DNA of 64,000 nt from Rebecca billardiae RCC1528 (lineage: Eukaryota; Haptophyta), in contig OZ251234.1 of NCBI GenBank assembly GCA_965240325.2, forward strand, positions 310,001-374,000, given 5' to 3'. The notes under the pieces are model-generated. The model was given only the letters and a program-made list of their open reading frames with translations. It was not told the DNA's origin and did no database searches. This document shows, in pieces, positions 23,318 to 32,766 of the stretch; position 1 is the stretch's first letter, and each line of letters starts with the position of its first letter. The position numbers were made by a program, and so were the translations under genes.

Positions 23318-23943
23318 CTCGTCGACGCCGGCTCGATGCGGGCCGCCGCGGCGGCTGGCGAGCAGCTGCTGTGCTTAACCACGCAGGAGTGCTGCAGCCC
23401 TTTGCGTCACCGTAGCCGCGAGTTGCCACAAATGCGGGCTTTTGGTGGACCAGAGCCTTCCGCTCTCACAGCCGCTTTAGCCAGTTGCGCGGGCTCGGCC
23501 GTTGCCGAAACTGAAACCGCATATGCGAACTATTTTGGGCACTATGGAGCGCTTGAGAGGATTCGCTATTGGCGCCCGGCAATTATGTACCCGCGTCATC
23601 GAAGACACCCGGCCTGATGAAACAGTTGCAGCTCGAAAGCTATGCGGTCCTCAACTCGTCGGTTAGGTTCTTTACATAGTTGGTTAGATGAATCGACGCG
23701 CGATTAAGATCGATATTACTTGCTCATCGAGCCGTGTACGAACCTGCTCGAAAATCTTGCGAATAATAAAATGCGCGTCGTCTTTTTCGATCGTCACCGG
23801 TTCGGATTGCACTGAGCTGAAATTGCCTTGCCCGTTGCCGCCCTTGGCGGAGCTCTGCGCGCCCGAGCCCGCGCCCGCGCCGGCACCACGCGCCGGCGGC
23901 CTCAACGGGCACGCTGCGCCGCCAGCCACGTGCAGCTAGCCCG
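23318..23943. other. Intergenic, promoter side of the giant gene
   Basis: 625 bp between the start of the 5311-codon gene and the end of the MgtC gene. GC drops between about 23500 and 23790. It should contain the giant gene's promoter and the 3' end of MgtC. No gene was seen. Confidence 0.4.
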
Positions 23944-25027
23944 TCAATGGTCGTCGTCATCGTGGTGGTGCGGAAACAAGTCGCGGTGCATGAAGGCCTT
24001 ATACAAGCGCGACACGCGCAGGACGGTCACGGTGAGGCCGCATGCGTAAAAGGCGAAGAGCCAGAGCCCAGACGCCGCGACCACGCCTGCCGTCGCGCAA
24101 AGCGCGGGCGCACGGAACGCGTGAGCGGTGTGTCGGCGAGAACGCCGTGCCAGCCGCCAGGGCGCGCGCCCCTCCACTCGCTGCCCACCGCGGCGCGCGC
24201 GAGGCGGGCGGTGCGCGACATGCGGCCGCCGACGGCGCGGGGCGCGGCCGGGCGCGGCGCGCGGTCGGGCGCGGCGCGCGCGTACCGAGGGCGGCGCTGA
24301 CCCACACCGCGCACGCGGTGGTGATGCCGCGGACAGGGTCGCGCCCGCTGCCCTTCGCGATCACGCCGGCGCCGATGAAGCCGACGCCCGTGCACACCTG
24401 CGCCGCCGCGCGCGCCGGGTCGCCCTTGTCGATGCCGTAGATGCACGCGAGCGTGTAGAGCGCCGAGCCAGAGGAGACGAGCGTCATCGAGCGCAGACCG
24501 GCGGGCCGGTCGGCGTCCTTGCGCTCGAGGCCAATGATCGCGCCGCAGCCGGAGGCGACGAGAAGCCGGCCCGAGATGCGCTTCAGCGTGTCCAGCTGCT
24601 CGTGCAGGTGCAGTATGCGCGACGAAGCCGCCAGGTGGCCGATGCCGAGGCGGTGGCCGACCGGCGATGTGATCACCATGTCCAGGAACCACGGCCAGAG
24701 CCAGAGAAGCAGGATGGGCAAGAGCGAGAAGGGCGTCCAGATGTTCTGCCACATGGGCTTCTCGCCCGTGCCCCTGTCACCGCTTCGTGCGCCAGCATTC
24801 GACGTTGGCGCGGGCGTGCTGGTGGCGGGCGAGGACGCTGTTGATTGCGGCGGCTGTGACGACGACATGCGCGCCGCACGCCATGCCCGCCTGGGCGCGA
24901 TGGGCGGCAGCGCCGGCCGCGAGGCCACACGCGCCGCGCACCGTAGCGTCACGCGCGCCGCGCACGGCGCGCTGCCCCCCAGCGCGAGTGCGGACACCAG
25001 CGCGAGCCGCACGGCGACGCGCGACAT
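23944..25027 (-). CDS. MgtC/SapB-family membrane protein
   Basis: Exons 25027-24286 and 24086-23944, joined by a 199-bp GT-AG intron (24087-24285), give 294 residues. The ATG at 25027 starts MSRVAVRLALVSALALGG, a signal-like leader, so an upstream non-ATG extension was ignored. The MgtC core is clear: GCGAIIGLERKDADRPAGLR, then SSGSALYTLACIYG, TGVGFIGAGVIAKG, and GITTACAVWVSAALG running across the splice into VVAASGLWLFAFYACGLTV. Bacterial MgtC proteins act at the inner membrane and modulate Mg2+ adaptation and ATP synthase; plastid or other organellar membrane location is inference here. The C-terminus ends in a His/Asp cluster (HHHDDDDH), which could bind metal. It is divergent from the DUF4336 gene, with 176 bp between starts. 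Confidence 0.87.
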
Positions 25028-25203
25028 CGTTCTTGCTCGTCCGAGCTGGAAGGACGACGGCACGTCCGTCATGACGAAGCCGAGCCGAATTCCTCGCGGC
25101 CGGCCGGGGCGGGCCGGACGAACGCCTTCCCCGTTGGAGCGGTGGGCAAGCCGCGACCTCCGCGCGATCGACAAGCCGACGGCGGGGGCCCCGCGGATTC
25201 GCG
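25028..25203. promoter_or_regulatory. Shared intergenic region, MgtC / DUF4336
   Basis: The 176 bp between divergent ATGs at 25027 (minus) and 25204 (plus). Both genes must be driven from in or near this GC-rich stretch. No TATA element is visible. Confidence 0.4.
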
Positions 25204-26076
25204 ATGGCGTCGCCGTCGAGGCCAACTGCGACCACGCTAGTGCTGAGCGCGGCGCTCATAGGCGTGGCACTAGGCGGCCCGGCACCGCTGCGCATGCCGC
25301 GCGTCGGCCCGCCGACGCTCCCGGTCAGCTGGGCCAACCCCCTTGGCACGGCGCTCACGCAGGTGCGTGAGGACGTGTGGCTGGCCGAGCGCTCCTTCTA
25401 CCCGCGGCTCCCCGGGCTGCAGGGGACGGACGTGGGCGGGAAGATGGCGGTAATCCGACTCCCCGACGGCGCCCTCTGGGTGCACTCGCCCGTCGAGCTC
25501 GACGACGAGCTGCGCGCCGCGCTCGCCGAGCTCGGGCCCGTGCGGCACGTCGTCACGCCCAACACGGAGCACCAGAAGTATGCGGCGGACTGGATCCGGG
25601 CGTACCCCGACGCGATCAGCTACGCGTGCCCCGGCCTACGCGAACGCAAGCCCGAGGTGGGCTGGACGCGCTCCGTCGGTGGGCCGGCCGACCCGCCCCC
25701 CGAGTGGGACACCGGGGTGCTCGATCTGTGCTGGGTGGGCGCGGAGCGCGTGCCGCTGATCGGGAGCGAGCCGTTCTTCTCCGAGGTGGTCTTCTTCCAC
25801 CGGCCGAGCCGCGTGTTCGTGTGCTCCGACCTCTACTGGAACTACCCCTCCGGGCCGGACGTGCCCTTCTCCACGCGCGCGTGGAAGGGCGCGATGGACG
25901 TCATCTACAGACCCGTGTACAACCGGCTCCTGCGCGTGCAGCCCGCCTTCGACACGGACGTGTGGTCCAAGATCGGCCGCTGGGACATCGACTACATCGC
26001 GCCCTGCCACGGCGAGCCCGTCGCCGAGGACGCGCGGGGCGTCCTGGCGCGCCACCTCGGCTACGCCGCGCAGTGA
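25204..26076 (+). CDS. DUF4336 family protein
   Basis: Single-exon, 290 residues, ATG at 25204. A hydrophobic leader (LVLSAALIGVALGG, about 12-25) suggests organelle or secretory targeting. The DUF4336 signature is evident: QVREDVWLAERSFYP, DVGGKMAVIRLPDGALWVHS, ELGPVRHVVTPNTEHQKYA, then VFVCSDLYWN and the C-terminal IDYIAPCHGEPV. The family has a metallo-beta-lactamase-like look (an early His-rich loop and a late PCHGE motif) and is common in photosynthetic eukaryotes and cyanobacteria, but its reaction is not established. It is head to head with MgtC. The fold resemblance is my inference. Confidence 0.82.
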   Translation: MASPSRPTATTLVLSAALIGVALGGPAPLRMPRVGPPTLPVSWANPLGTALTQVREDVWLAERSFYPRLPGLQGTDVGGKMAVIRLPDGALWVHSPVELDDELRAALAELGPVRHVVTPNTEHQKYAADWIRAYPDAISYACPGLRERKPEVGWTRSVGGPADPPPEWDTGVLDLCWVGAERVPLIGSEPFFSEVVFFHRPSRVFVCSDLYWNYPSGPDVPFSTRAWKGAMDVIYRPVYNRLLRVQPAFDTDVWSKIGRWDIDYIAPCHGEPVAEDARGVLARHLGYAAQ

Positions 26077-26362
26077 CCAAAGTTACCGCGGACGTCGAAG
26101 CGAACTGTGGCTACAGTCTTAGTGGCTGACTGTACCGTCGCCGTCCGGGAGTGATCTTAAGAGACTTGTTCAATCAAAGTCCGCCTCCTCACTCTCCTGG
26201 ACGCCTGCTGGCTGCTGGCGCTGATGGACCCTGCACCCGACTGAGGATGCTCCGAGATTTCAGCCTCATCACCGACCCTTGCCTGCACAGCCCGAACTCG
26301 GGCGCCGGCCTGACCGGGCCTGACCGGGTGGGTGCACACTGCACAGTGGACGATGCCGCACG

Positions 26363-27442
26363 ATGGCGGCTGCATTGTCCTCAGTCCTCACACATGGGGG
26401 ACCTGCTGCCCGTGCAGCCACGAGGCCTGACCGCGCCGGCACGCAGCGGTGTCGGGCGCTGCCGTGGCGCCTGCTTGCACTCGTTTCGGTGGCCCACCCA
26501 CTGGCGCGCGGCGCCGGCAGCGCCGACCCATCGCCCTGCCCGCCGCGCTTCTCGCACGCACGCAAGCCCGCCATCCCCAACGTCGTGCACCAGCCGTGGA
26601 TGGGCGGCGGCGATCTCCGCTGGAGCGAGGTGCTCGCGATGATGAGCGTGCGGTACGTGCTGCGCCCCGACGAGTACGTCGTCTACTTCGACCGCCTCCC
26701 GCGCCCCACGGAGACGTGGCGCTGCGCGGTCGGCCTCGCTGATCGGCTTGAGAAGCACACGCTGCCGCTCTCGATGCAGCTGGTGCACTGGCGGCCGGTG
26801 AGGGGCGGGTCGCACCGCTCGGACCAGATGCGCATCCACCTACTCGAGAAGCACGGCGGCATCTACCTCGACCACGACGCCTACGCCCTCGGCTCGTTCG
26901 ACGCGCTGCGACGGTGCGACGCAGACGTGATCGGCGGTTACGAGGCGTTTGTAGGCGTCGAGAAGATGAATAACGGCATTCTGCTCGCGCGCGCCGGCGC
27001 GCGCTTCTTCAAGCTGTGGCGGGACGCGTACCAGACCGAGTTCACGCTGGCCGAGTGGGACTACTCCTCCTGCGTCGTCCCCTTTCGGCTCGCCCAGGCG
27101 CACCCTGACTTGGCGCTGGCAGTCCGGGGCGGCGTGATCTCCCCCTTGCCCCTCGGCTTCAACTCGAGCGCAGAGCAGGCGGCGTACCTGCGCCGCGCCG
27201 CCGCGGTGCACATCACGGCGCTCCACCATTTCCGCGCCGAACAGATGGACCGCGACGGGGTGATGCTCGCCATCGCCGAGCGCATCCGAACAGCAGCGGC
27301 TCGCGCCGGCGTCGCGCAGCGCGGCGGCCGCCAGGCGAGACTGGCGCGGCCGCACCGCCTGCCCCCGCCGATCGATGCCGCGTACTGCCTACGCAGGGCC
27401 GCGGACTCCGTCGCCAACATGACGGCTTTATTGACGGCGTAG
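26363..27442 (+). CDS. GT32-like glycosyltransferase with DXD motif
   Basis: 359 residues, ATG at 26363. The N-terminus is basic with a short hydrophobic stretch (WRLLALVSVAHPLA), consistent with a type II Golgi anchor. The catalytic part has the Gly_transf_sug pattern: IPNVVHQPWMGG, then RSDQMRIHLLEKHGGIYLDHDAYAL with D170-x-D172 as the nucleotide-sugar/metal site, followed by a typical NGILLARAGARFF segment. Such enzymes transfer a hexose from a nucleotide sugar in the secretory pathway. A role in decorating the neighbouring Pro-rich surface proteins is attractive but unsupported beyond proximity. The ATG lies 286 bp downstream of the DUF4336 stop. Confidence 0.85.
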   Translation: MAAALSSVLTHGGPAARAATRPDRAGTQRCRALPWRLLALVSVAHPLARGAGSADPSPCPPRFSHARKPAIPNVVHQPWMGGGDLRWSEVLAMMSVRYVLRPDEYVVYFDRLPRPTETWRCAVGLADRLEKHTLPLSMQLVHWRPVRGGSHRSDQMRIHLLEKHGGIYLDHDAYALGSFDALRRCDADVIGGYEAFVGVEKMNNGILLARAGARFFKLWRDAYQTEFTLAEWDYSSCVVPFRLAQAHPDLALAVRGGVISPLPLGFNSSAEQAAYLRRAAAVHITALHHFRAEQMDRDGVMLAIAERIRTAAARAGVAQRGGRQARLARPHRLPPPIDAAYCLRRAADSVANMTALLTA

Positions 27443-27740
27443 AAGGCGCCGGCGCCGCGAAGGCTGCGGCACCCCGTGCGAAGGCGGCGCCGCTGGCCGC
27501 GGCGCCCAGCGCGGGCCGAACTTCGTCTCGTACTAGGTGCCTTGAATCTTGCTGATAAGAAGTCGTAGCTAGATAGCTAGTGAGAACTCAGAATGGGGCG
27601 AACGATATGCATGCGCAGCCTCATTCTATGACTCAGCAGTCGGCTACTCAGAGTACTACGACTGGCACAATAACGCGGCCCGCCCTCGGACCCGGTCACG
27701 GTGCCGCCGGCGGTCAGCCCGTGGCCGTTATTAATTCGTT
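27443..27740. other. Intergenic
   Basis: Downstream of the glycosyltransferase. No gene was seen; short simple-sequence stretches only. Confidence 0.4.
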
Positions 27741-27972
27741 ATGGCCCGCGGTGCAGGGCGGAGCGCGTAGCGTGGAGCCCCGCCGGGGGCCCTCACTACG
27801 TTGTCAAAAAGATCTTTTGATCAAAGAAAAGGGGATGGGGGACGATTTTGAGGGCTGTTGGAGGGTGAGTTTTCGACTTTTTGAGGGGGGGTATGCTGTC
27901 CATCACAGCTTAAATTGTTAAAAGGCCGCGCCCGCTGCAATTCTTGTATCTACTATGGACGGACGTGGGATC
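27741..27972 (+). repeat. Dispersed repeat, copy 1 (~235 bp)
   Basis: Starts ATGGCCCGCGGTGCAGGGCG and ends near ATGGACGGACGTG. It matches 43786-44038 in the same orientation over almost its whole length. Shared blocks include GGCGGAGCGCG, CAAAAAGATCTTT, the GGGACG/GATTTT tract, TTTTTGAG and CGCGCCC. There is no long open frame and no tRNA-like B box that I can see. It could be a short interspersed element or a non-coding RNA family. Confidence 0.7.
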
Positions 27973-27990
27973 AGATACCCCGGGGGTGAA

Positions 27991-28039
27991 ACAAGTGAGT
28001 ATTCCTACCCCTCTTCAAGAGGGGTAGGAATACTCTTGT
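27991..28039. repeat. Perfect 19-bp palindrome (hairpin)
   Basis: The arms at 27997-28015 and 28017-28035 are perfect reverse complements around a single base. A further ACAA/TTGT pairing lies just outside, after a 2-base bulge. It lies directly downstream of the dispersed repeat and upstream of the 77-85 bp tandem repeat. It could be a terminator-like or cruciform structure. Confidence 0.85.
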
Positions 28040-28111
28040 ATGCTGAAGTACGAGTTTGCCGAGCGACGTTTGATTGTTAATTTTGGGTCGAAAACAGCTA
28101 TGAGGCCAGAT

Positions 28112-28345
28112 TCTGTTGAATAGTGCTTGTTCAAATACGTTACCCGCCTGCCTCGATGGATGAACCGCCTCGTCATATTAAAAGAGATTCTTTTCAATAG
28201 CGCTTGTCCAACCAAGTCACCCGTCTGCCTCGATGGATGAACCTCCTGAGTGTCATAATGAAGGCGCCGGGATTGTTTTGAATAGCGCTGGTTAAACCAA
28301 GTTACCCGCCTGCCTCGATGGATGAACCTCCTTTGCCATAATGAA
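28112..28345. repeat. Three tandem units of 77-85 bp
   Basis: Three copies, anchored on CTGCCTCGATGGATGAAC at 28148, 28225 and 28310. Each is preceded by TTGAATAGCGCTTG-like sequence and followed by CATAATGAAA-like sequence. A partial fourth (GTTACCCGCC) follows at about 28369. Spacings are 77 and 85 bp and not multiples of three throughout, so the array is probably non-coding. Confidence 0.85.
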
Positions 28346-28379
28346 ATAAGAAAAACGGGTTACCCGCCCGCCAGCGTCT

Positions 28380-29645
28380 CGCGACGAGGACGGGTGCCCA
28401 AGCGGCAAGCGCGCACATCATGATCATCGCCCGGTCCGGGCGGGCCCATCTTCGGCCGGCTCGAGCTGATGCACATCACGACGCTCAAGCAGGCGCTGTC
28501 CGTACCGACGTTGGCGCGCCTCCAGCGGATGGTCGACAAAGCACCCGTGGGCGAAGGAGGACCACAATCATGGCCGAGTCATCGGAGACGTCGCTGACCT
28601 CGCGGCTTCAAACATCAACCGCTCAGCCTGTTAATGCCACCGCGGCCGAGCGGTGCGCGCTCGCCACCGCGGCCGGCGCTGTGCACGGGCGTGCTGAGCC
28701 CGGGCCGCGTGAGCTCGCCCACCTCGCCCGGCGCGCACGCCGACGCCGCCACCGCGGCTCGGCGGCCGGACTCATCTCGGCCCGCAGCGCGTGCGTCCCC
28801 CCGCGGCGGCGCGCGCCGCCGTCGCCGCCGCGCAGGCCGTGCACTCGGTGGATGAGGAGACGGCCCTGCTGCGCGCGGAGCGCTGCGCGCCGCGCGCTGC
28901 TCCTGCTGCGGCGCGCAGTAGTCCGCTCGTCCGCCCCGCGGGCTCGCCACGGAGCCGACGAGCGCGATGACGACAATCGAATGAGCACGAGTGCGCACGG
29001 AGGCGCTGGGCGCCGAGCTGGCGAAGCGCGGCGCCGAGCTCGACGCGCTGCGCGACGCGGCGACGGACGCGCTGGGCGCGCGCGGCGCCCTCGTCGCGAC
29101 GCCCCGTGCAGCAGCTCGAGCAGCCAGCTGTGGAGTAGACGGCCGTCGACTCGAGGGCGCCACCGCGCCGGGTGAGTGAGCACGCACGGGCTCCGCCTCG
29201 GTCGGAGGCTGGCTGGCCGCCGCCGTGGCTTCGAGGCCGACGCGGCGGAGGAGGCGGCGGGCGAGCACGGTGGCGCGGTGGAGCAGGCGCGCACGCGCGG
29301 CGGCAGGCGCGACCCGCCGCTCGCCTCGTTCCACCCCGAGCTCCGCTCGGTCTCGCCTCTCGGTGCGCGGCTGCGCAGCGCCGTGAGCGCAGGCTGGGCG
29401 GGCCGCTGGGGGGGGGGCCAGCAGAGTGGTGCGCGCTCTCGCTTTGCCGGCACGAGGCGCGCCGGCTGAGCGACCAGCGGCCCGTCGTCGAGCGCGTGGC
29501 GCAGCGCGAGCACCTCAAGGCAGGCTCGCCCTGCGCGCGCGCGCCGCTGCCCCGGCCGCCGTCCGTACTTCTTCGCGCGGGCCCGCGGCGACAGTCCTCA
29601 TCGGCCCGCCATGTTGACCAGACTGAGACAGCAGCCGACGGAGGG
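28380..29645 (+). pseudogene. Degenerate GC-rich coding-like region
   Basis: No single long ATG frame is convincing, but short stretches look coding in different frames. These are PIFGRLELMHITTLKQALS (about 28447-28505), AQAVHSVDEETALLRAER (about 28830-28885) and EALGAELAKRGAELDALRD (about 28997-29053), the last two coiled-coil-like. The frame changes between them, so I read this as a decayed or heavily spliced gene, or as high-GC chance frames. No family was recognised. Confidence 0.25.
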
Positions 29646-29648
29646 TGC

Positions 29649-29705
29649 ACCGCGGGCCCCTAACTACGTTGGTTCTACGGAAGGACCGCGGAACGCGGTC
29701 ATTAT
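29649..29705 (+). repeat. Dispersed hairpin repeat, copy 1
   Basis: CACCGCGGGCCCCTAACTACG followed by the hairpin GACCGCGGAACGCGGTC (7-bp stem, GAA loop) and ATTAT. A second copy is at 45016-45080. The GGGCCC..ACTACGTT segment also resembles part of the larger dispersed repeat at 27741. Confidence 0.7.
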
Positions 29706-30400
29706 GTCAGTATTTAGACAGCAGTAGTAACCGCTTATAAACGGCTGACAGACGCCACTCGCGGCTGACTGCCTTGACGATGATGCTGCTGCTATATATA
29801 GTAGCAGGCTACTACCAGCATAGAGACTATCCGGGACACAGGCATCACCTCGGCGAGACCGAGTACCGCTGTACCGACTCGCGCGCGCGGTAGACGGACC
29901 GACGAACCGTCGTACGACGGAGACGATCGCGCGCTAAGTAAGTTACTAAGTTGCCAGCATTCGCGGACGCGCGCTGTGACGATGTCTACTGATGATCGAT
30001 ATATATATCGATATATCCGCGCAGTACCGGCCGCGTGACCAGGGACGCGGACCGCATTGCCTGCGGGCCTGCGGCCGCCCGTGGGCGGGCGTGGCGGGCC
30101 TGCTGGCGCCATCGGATCAGACATCAGTACGTCGGATCAGATGTCGTCACATATCGTCGACGTCGTCATCGCCTGTCGATCACGACGGGCCTCCCGCGGC
30201 TCATCCGCGTCTATGGCTATAGCGTCTGACGGGGCCGCGGGCGGTACGGGTACTAGTCGCGCCGGGCTGGCGAGCAGTCATCTGCCACTCATCCCGGCGG
30301 CGATGACGATCCGCGACGACGAACGCGACGCGATCGACCGACACTGACGCGGCACGAGCCACAAGCCACGACGCCCATGCACGTGTGCGATGCAGATGAG
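29706..30400. other. AT-rich intergenic region
   Basis: Contains ATATAT-rich palindromes, including a self-complementary ATCGATATATATATCGAT near 29997. No gene was seen. The 3' end of the LLxxHN gene on the minus strand lies at 30401. Confidence 0.4.
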
Positions 30401-32452
30401 TCAGTAAAGCAGCGGGTCGATGCCACCGCTCGCCTGCAGCTGCTCCCGCTGCATGGTCGAGATCTCGCGATTCGCCGCAGCGCGATCCTCCCACGACAGC
30501 TCGTGGTACCTGCGCGCGCACGCGAGGAGCCAGAAGGATCGGGGTCCGCCGGGGCACGCACGATGCCGTGTGGAGACAGCAAGTTCAACGGAGTAGAAGA
30601 GGAGCGCGGGCGCGTCGCACCGCGCGAGCACATTGTGCGGTCGCGGAGCGCGAGCAGAACGCGCATGCGGCGCTCACCGTCGCCCGTGCGCCTTTTCCCA
30701 CGCCTTGACTGCCTTGACAGAATGCTGCCTGGGCTCGTATGCCTGCGCGCGCGGCCGATCACAGACGGGATGGGTCGTAAGGCGCGGGTGCCTTCACGCA
30801 TGTCGGCGCGAGGAGGCCGGTGCCGGGGCCCCCACAGAGGCGCGTTCGCGTCGCGGGCGAGCAGGCGCAGAGCGACGCACCGGCTTGGGCGCGAATTTGG
30901 AGTTGTGCTGGCGGAGAAGGTTGATCAGGTCGTCGTCAAGCAGCTCGTCTTTCGCCGCCGCCTTGCCGCTGCCGCCTGCTGCGCCGCTCCTGCTGCCGCC
31001 GCCCTTGCCTGCCGCCGGGGCCGCCGGGGCTTGCCGCGCGCTCCGCGGCTGCGCGCTGTTGGCGGCGGCCGCGCCCGCGGGCGGTGCCCTTGACGCCGCG
31101 GGCGGCTGCGATGGCAGCGGAGCAGGCTTGCGAGAGGCATGCGATGATGGCTCTGCAGCCAATCTGCGCCGCTGCGTGAGCGGGCGCTCCGCCCTGTCCG
31201 GTGTGGCGCTCGGCTCGTCCACCTGCTGCGCGCTCGCGCCGGGCGGCGGCGGCGCGCTCGGCGGCGGCGCACTCGGCGCCGCTCGTCGCTTTCCCACCTC
31301 GACGCCGTGCGCCTGATCGCGCTTGATCTCGCGCTGGCGGAGCACGCGCACGTTATGGCTGTGCAGCATGGCCCGCAGCTGCGCCTCGTCGTCCGCATCG
31401 CCGCTCTCGCCGCGCCCTTTCGCCGCCGCTGCCGCGGCCGTCGCTGGCCGCGCGGCGCGCGCGCGCGCGCCGTCAGCAAGCCCGCTCCGCGTCGCTGTCC
31501 TGCGCGCCGCAGGCCCCATCCGCGCATCGCGCGCGGGCCTCACGCCGCGCGCCGCGGGCGCTGTCTCCTCCCCAGCAGCCGCCACGCGCTCGGCCGGGGC
31601 GGCCGCGGCCACGGGGGAGGGCGCGACGCGCTCGGCGGTGTGGGCGGCCAGCGCGGCGGCCACCCGCCGCGTGGTCGGCGTACCTCGAGCCGGAGGAGCG
31701 TGGCCGCCGGTCGTCGCGCCGAGGGCGGGCGCAGCGTCGGGCTCGGCCTTTGCGCCACCGTGGACATCGTCGCCAGCGCCGCCTCGAGCCTGCCGTCGCA
31801 CCTTTTGGTTGTGCTCGACCAGCAAGCGGCGCAGGTCAGCGTCGACGAGGCTTGGAGGCCGACCGCGCTTGCCGTGCTGAGGCGCCGAGGCCGCGGCCGT
31901 GGCGCCGTGCTCGCCGACGTTGAGCTGAGCGCTCCGCTGCGTCGTGAGCGGCTTTCGACGCACGACCGTGCCGGTCGGGCCCGTGTCACCCGCCGGCACG
32001 TCTGCCAGCGCGGGCGACCGGTCGGCGGCCTTGCCGCGCCGAACGGTGCACGGGCCGGGCGTGCAGCGGTCGGCGTTGTCCGCATCTGCGTGCTCGTCGC
32101 CACCGTCGTCGTCTGCGCAGGGCTCAAAGGGCTGCTCCCCAAGCGCGTCGTCGAGCTCGTCCAAAAGCCGGCGCGGGGGCGGCCGTGGTCCTGGCGGCTC
32201 ATGGCTCGGGTGGAACACGTCAAAGAATGCGTCGCTCCCGTCGTCGTACTGCACCTGCGCGTCGGCGGCGAGGTCGTAGTACTCATGGGGCGCGTCGAAC
32301 TCGAGGACCTCGAGCCCGGCGAGGACCTCCTCGAGCCCCGGGTCGTCGACTCCGAAGGCCGCTGGGTGCGCCCAGCACTCCATGGGCGAGGGCGCTGCCC
32401 GCGTCGGGCGGGCGCGAGAGGGCAGGTTGCTCAGTGCCTCAGTCGCTTGCAT
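30401..32452 (-). CDS. Uncharacterised protein with three LLxxHN motifs
   Basis: Inferred exons 32452-30881, 30742-30678 and 30509-30401 (581 residues; introns of 138 and 168 bp, GT-AG). The first exon alone reads through to a spurious stop at 30794. Joining all three restores a compact C-terminal motif: LLRQHNSKFAPKP, then AYEPRQHSVKAVKAWE, then GRRYHELSWEDRAAANREIS. Related short motifs occur earlier, LLVEHNQKVR (about residue 207) and MLHSHNVRVLR (about 355), so the LLxxHN element occurs three times. The rest is acidic at the N-terminus (about 30-120) and Ala/Pro/Arg-rich and disordered, suggesting a nuclear or scaffold protein. I cannot name the family or its function. Confidence 0.7.
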
Positions 32453-32766
32453 TGAAAATGGCGGAGCGTTTCGGCCTTCGACTGCCCAGGAAGGAGGTCT
32501 GCACCGTCCACCGGACGCACGAGCAGGACCATTAATATTCCGCGCGGGAATTCGTCAAAACGCCAAATTGCACCGTCCACTACCTACCGTCGTCAGGAAT
32601 CCGTTGGGCAGGAATGCGCGGACTCACGAATCACGCCCGGGCTGTACGCGATCAGGCGCTCTCCGTCATACGCATTCATCATCATGTCATGCAGCTCATG
32701 TATCATCATACAACCCTGCCTGTGGGCGTCGGTACAAACAAAACGTGTTACAGCCTCGCCGGCCTC
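32453..32766. other. Intergenic
   Basis: 314 bp between the promoter side of the LLxxHN gene and the stop of the kelch gene. Lower GC than the flanks; no feature was recognised. Confidence 0.4.

Noticed and set aside
30794-30880. Read-through end of the LLxxHN gene's first exon
   Set aside because: A GTGCGT donor at 30880 and two downstream exons restore a coherent C-terminus. The read-through is Arg/Pro/Ala-rich noise.
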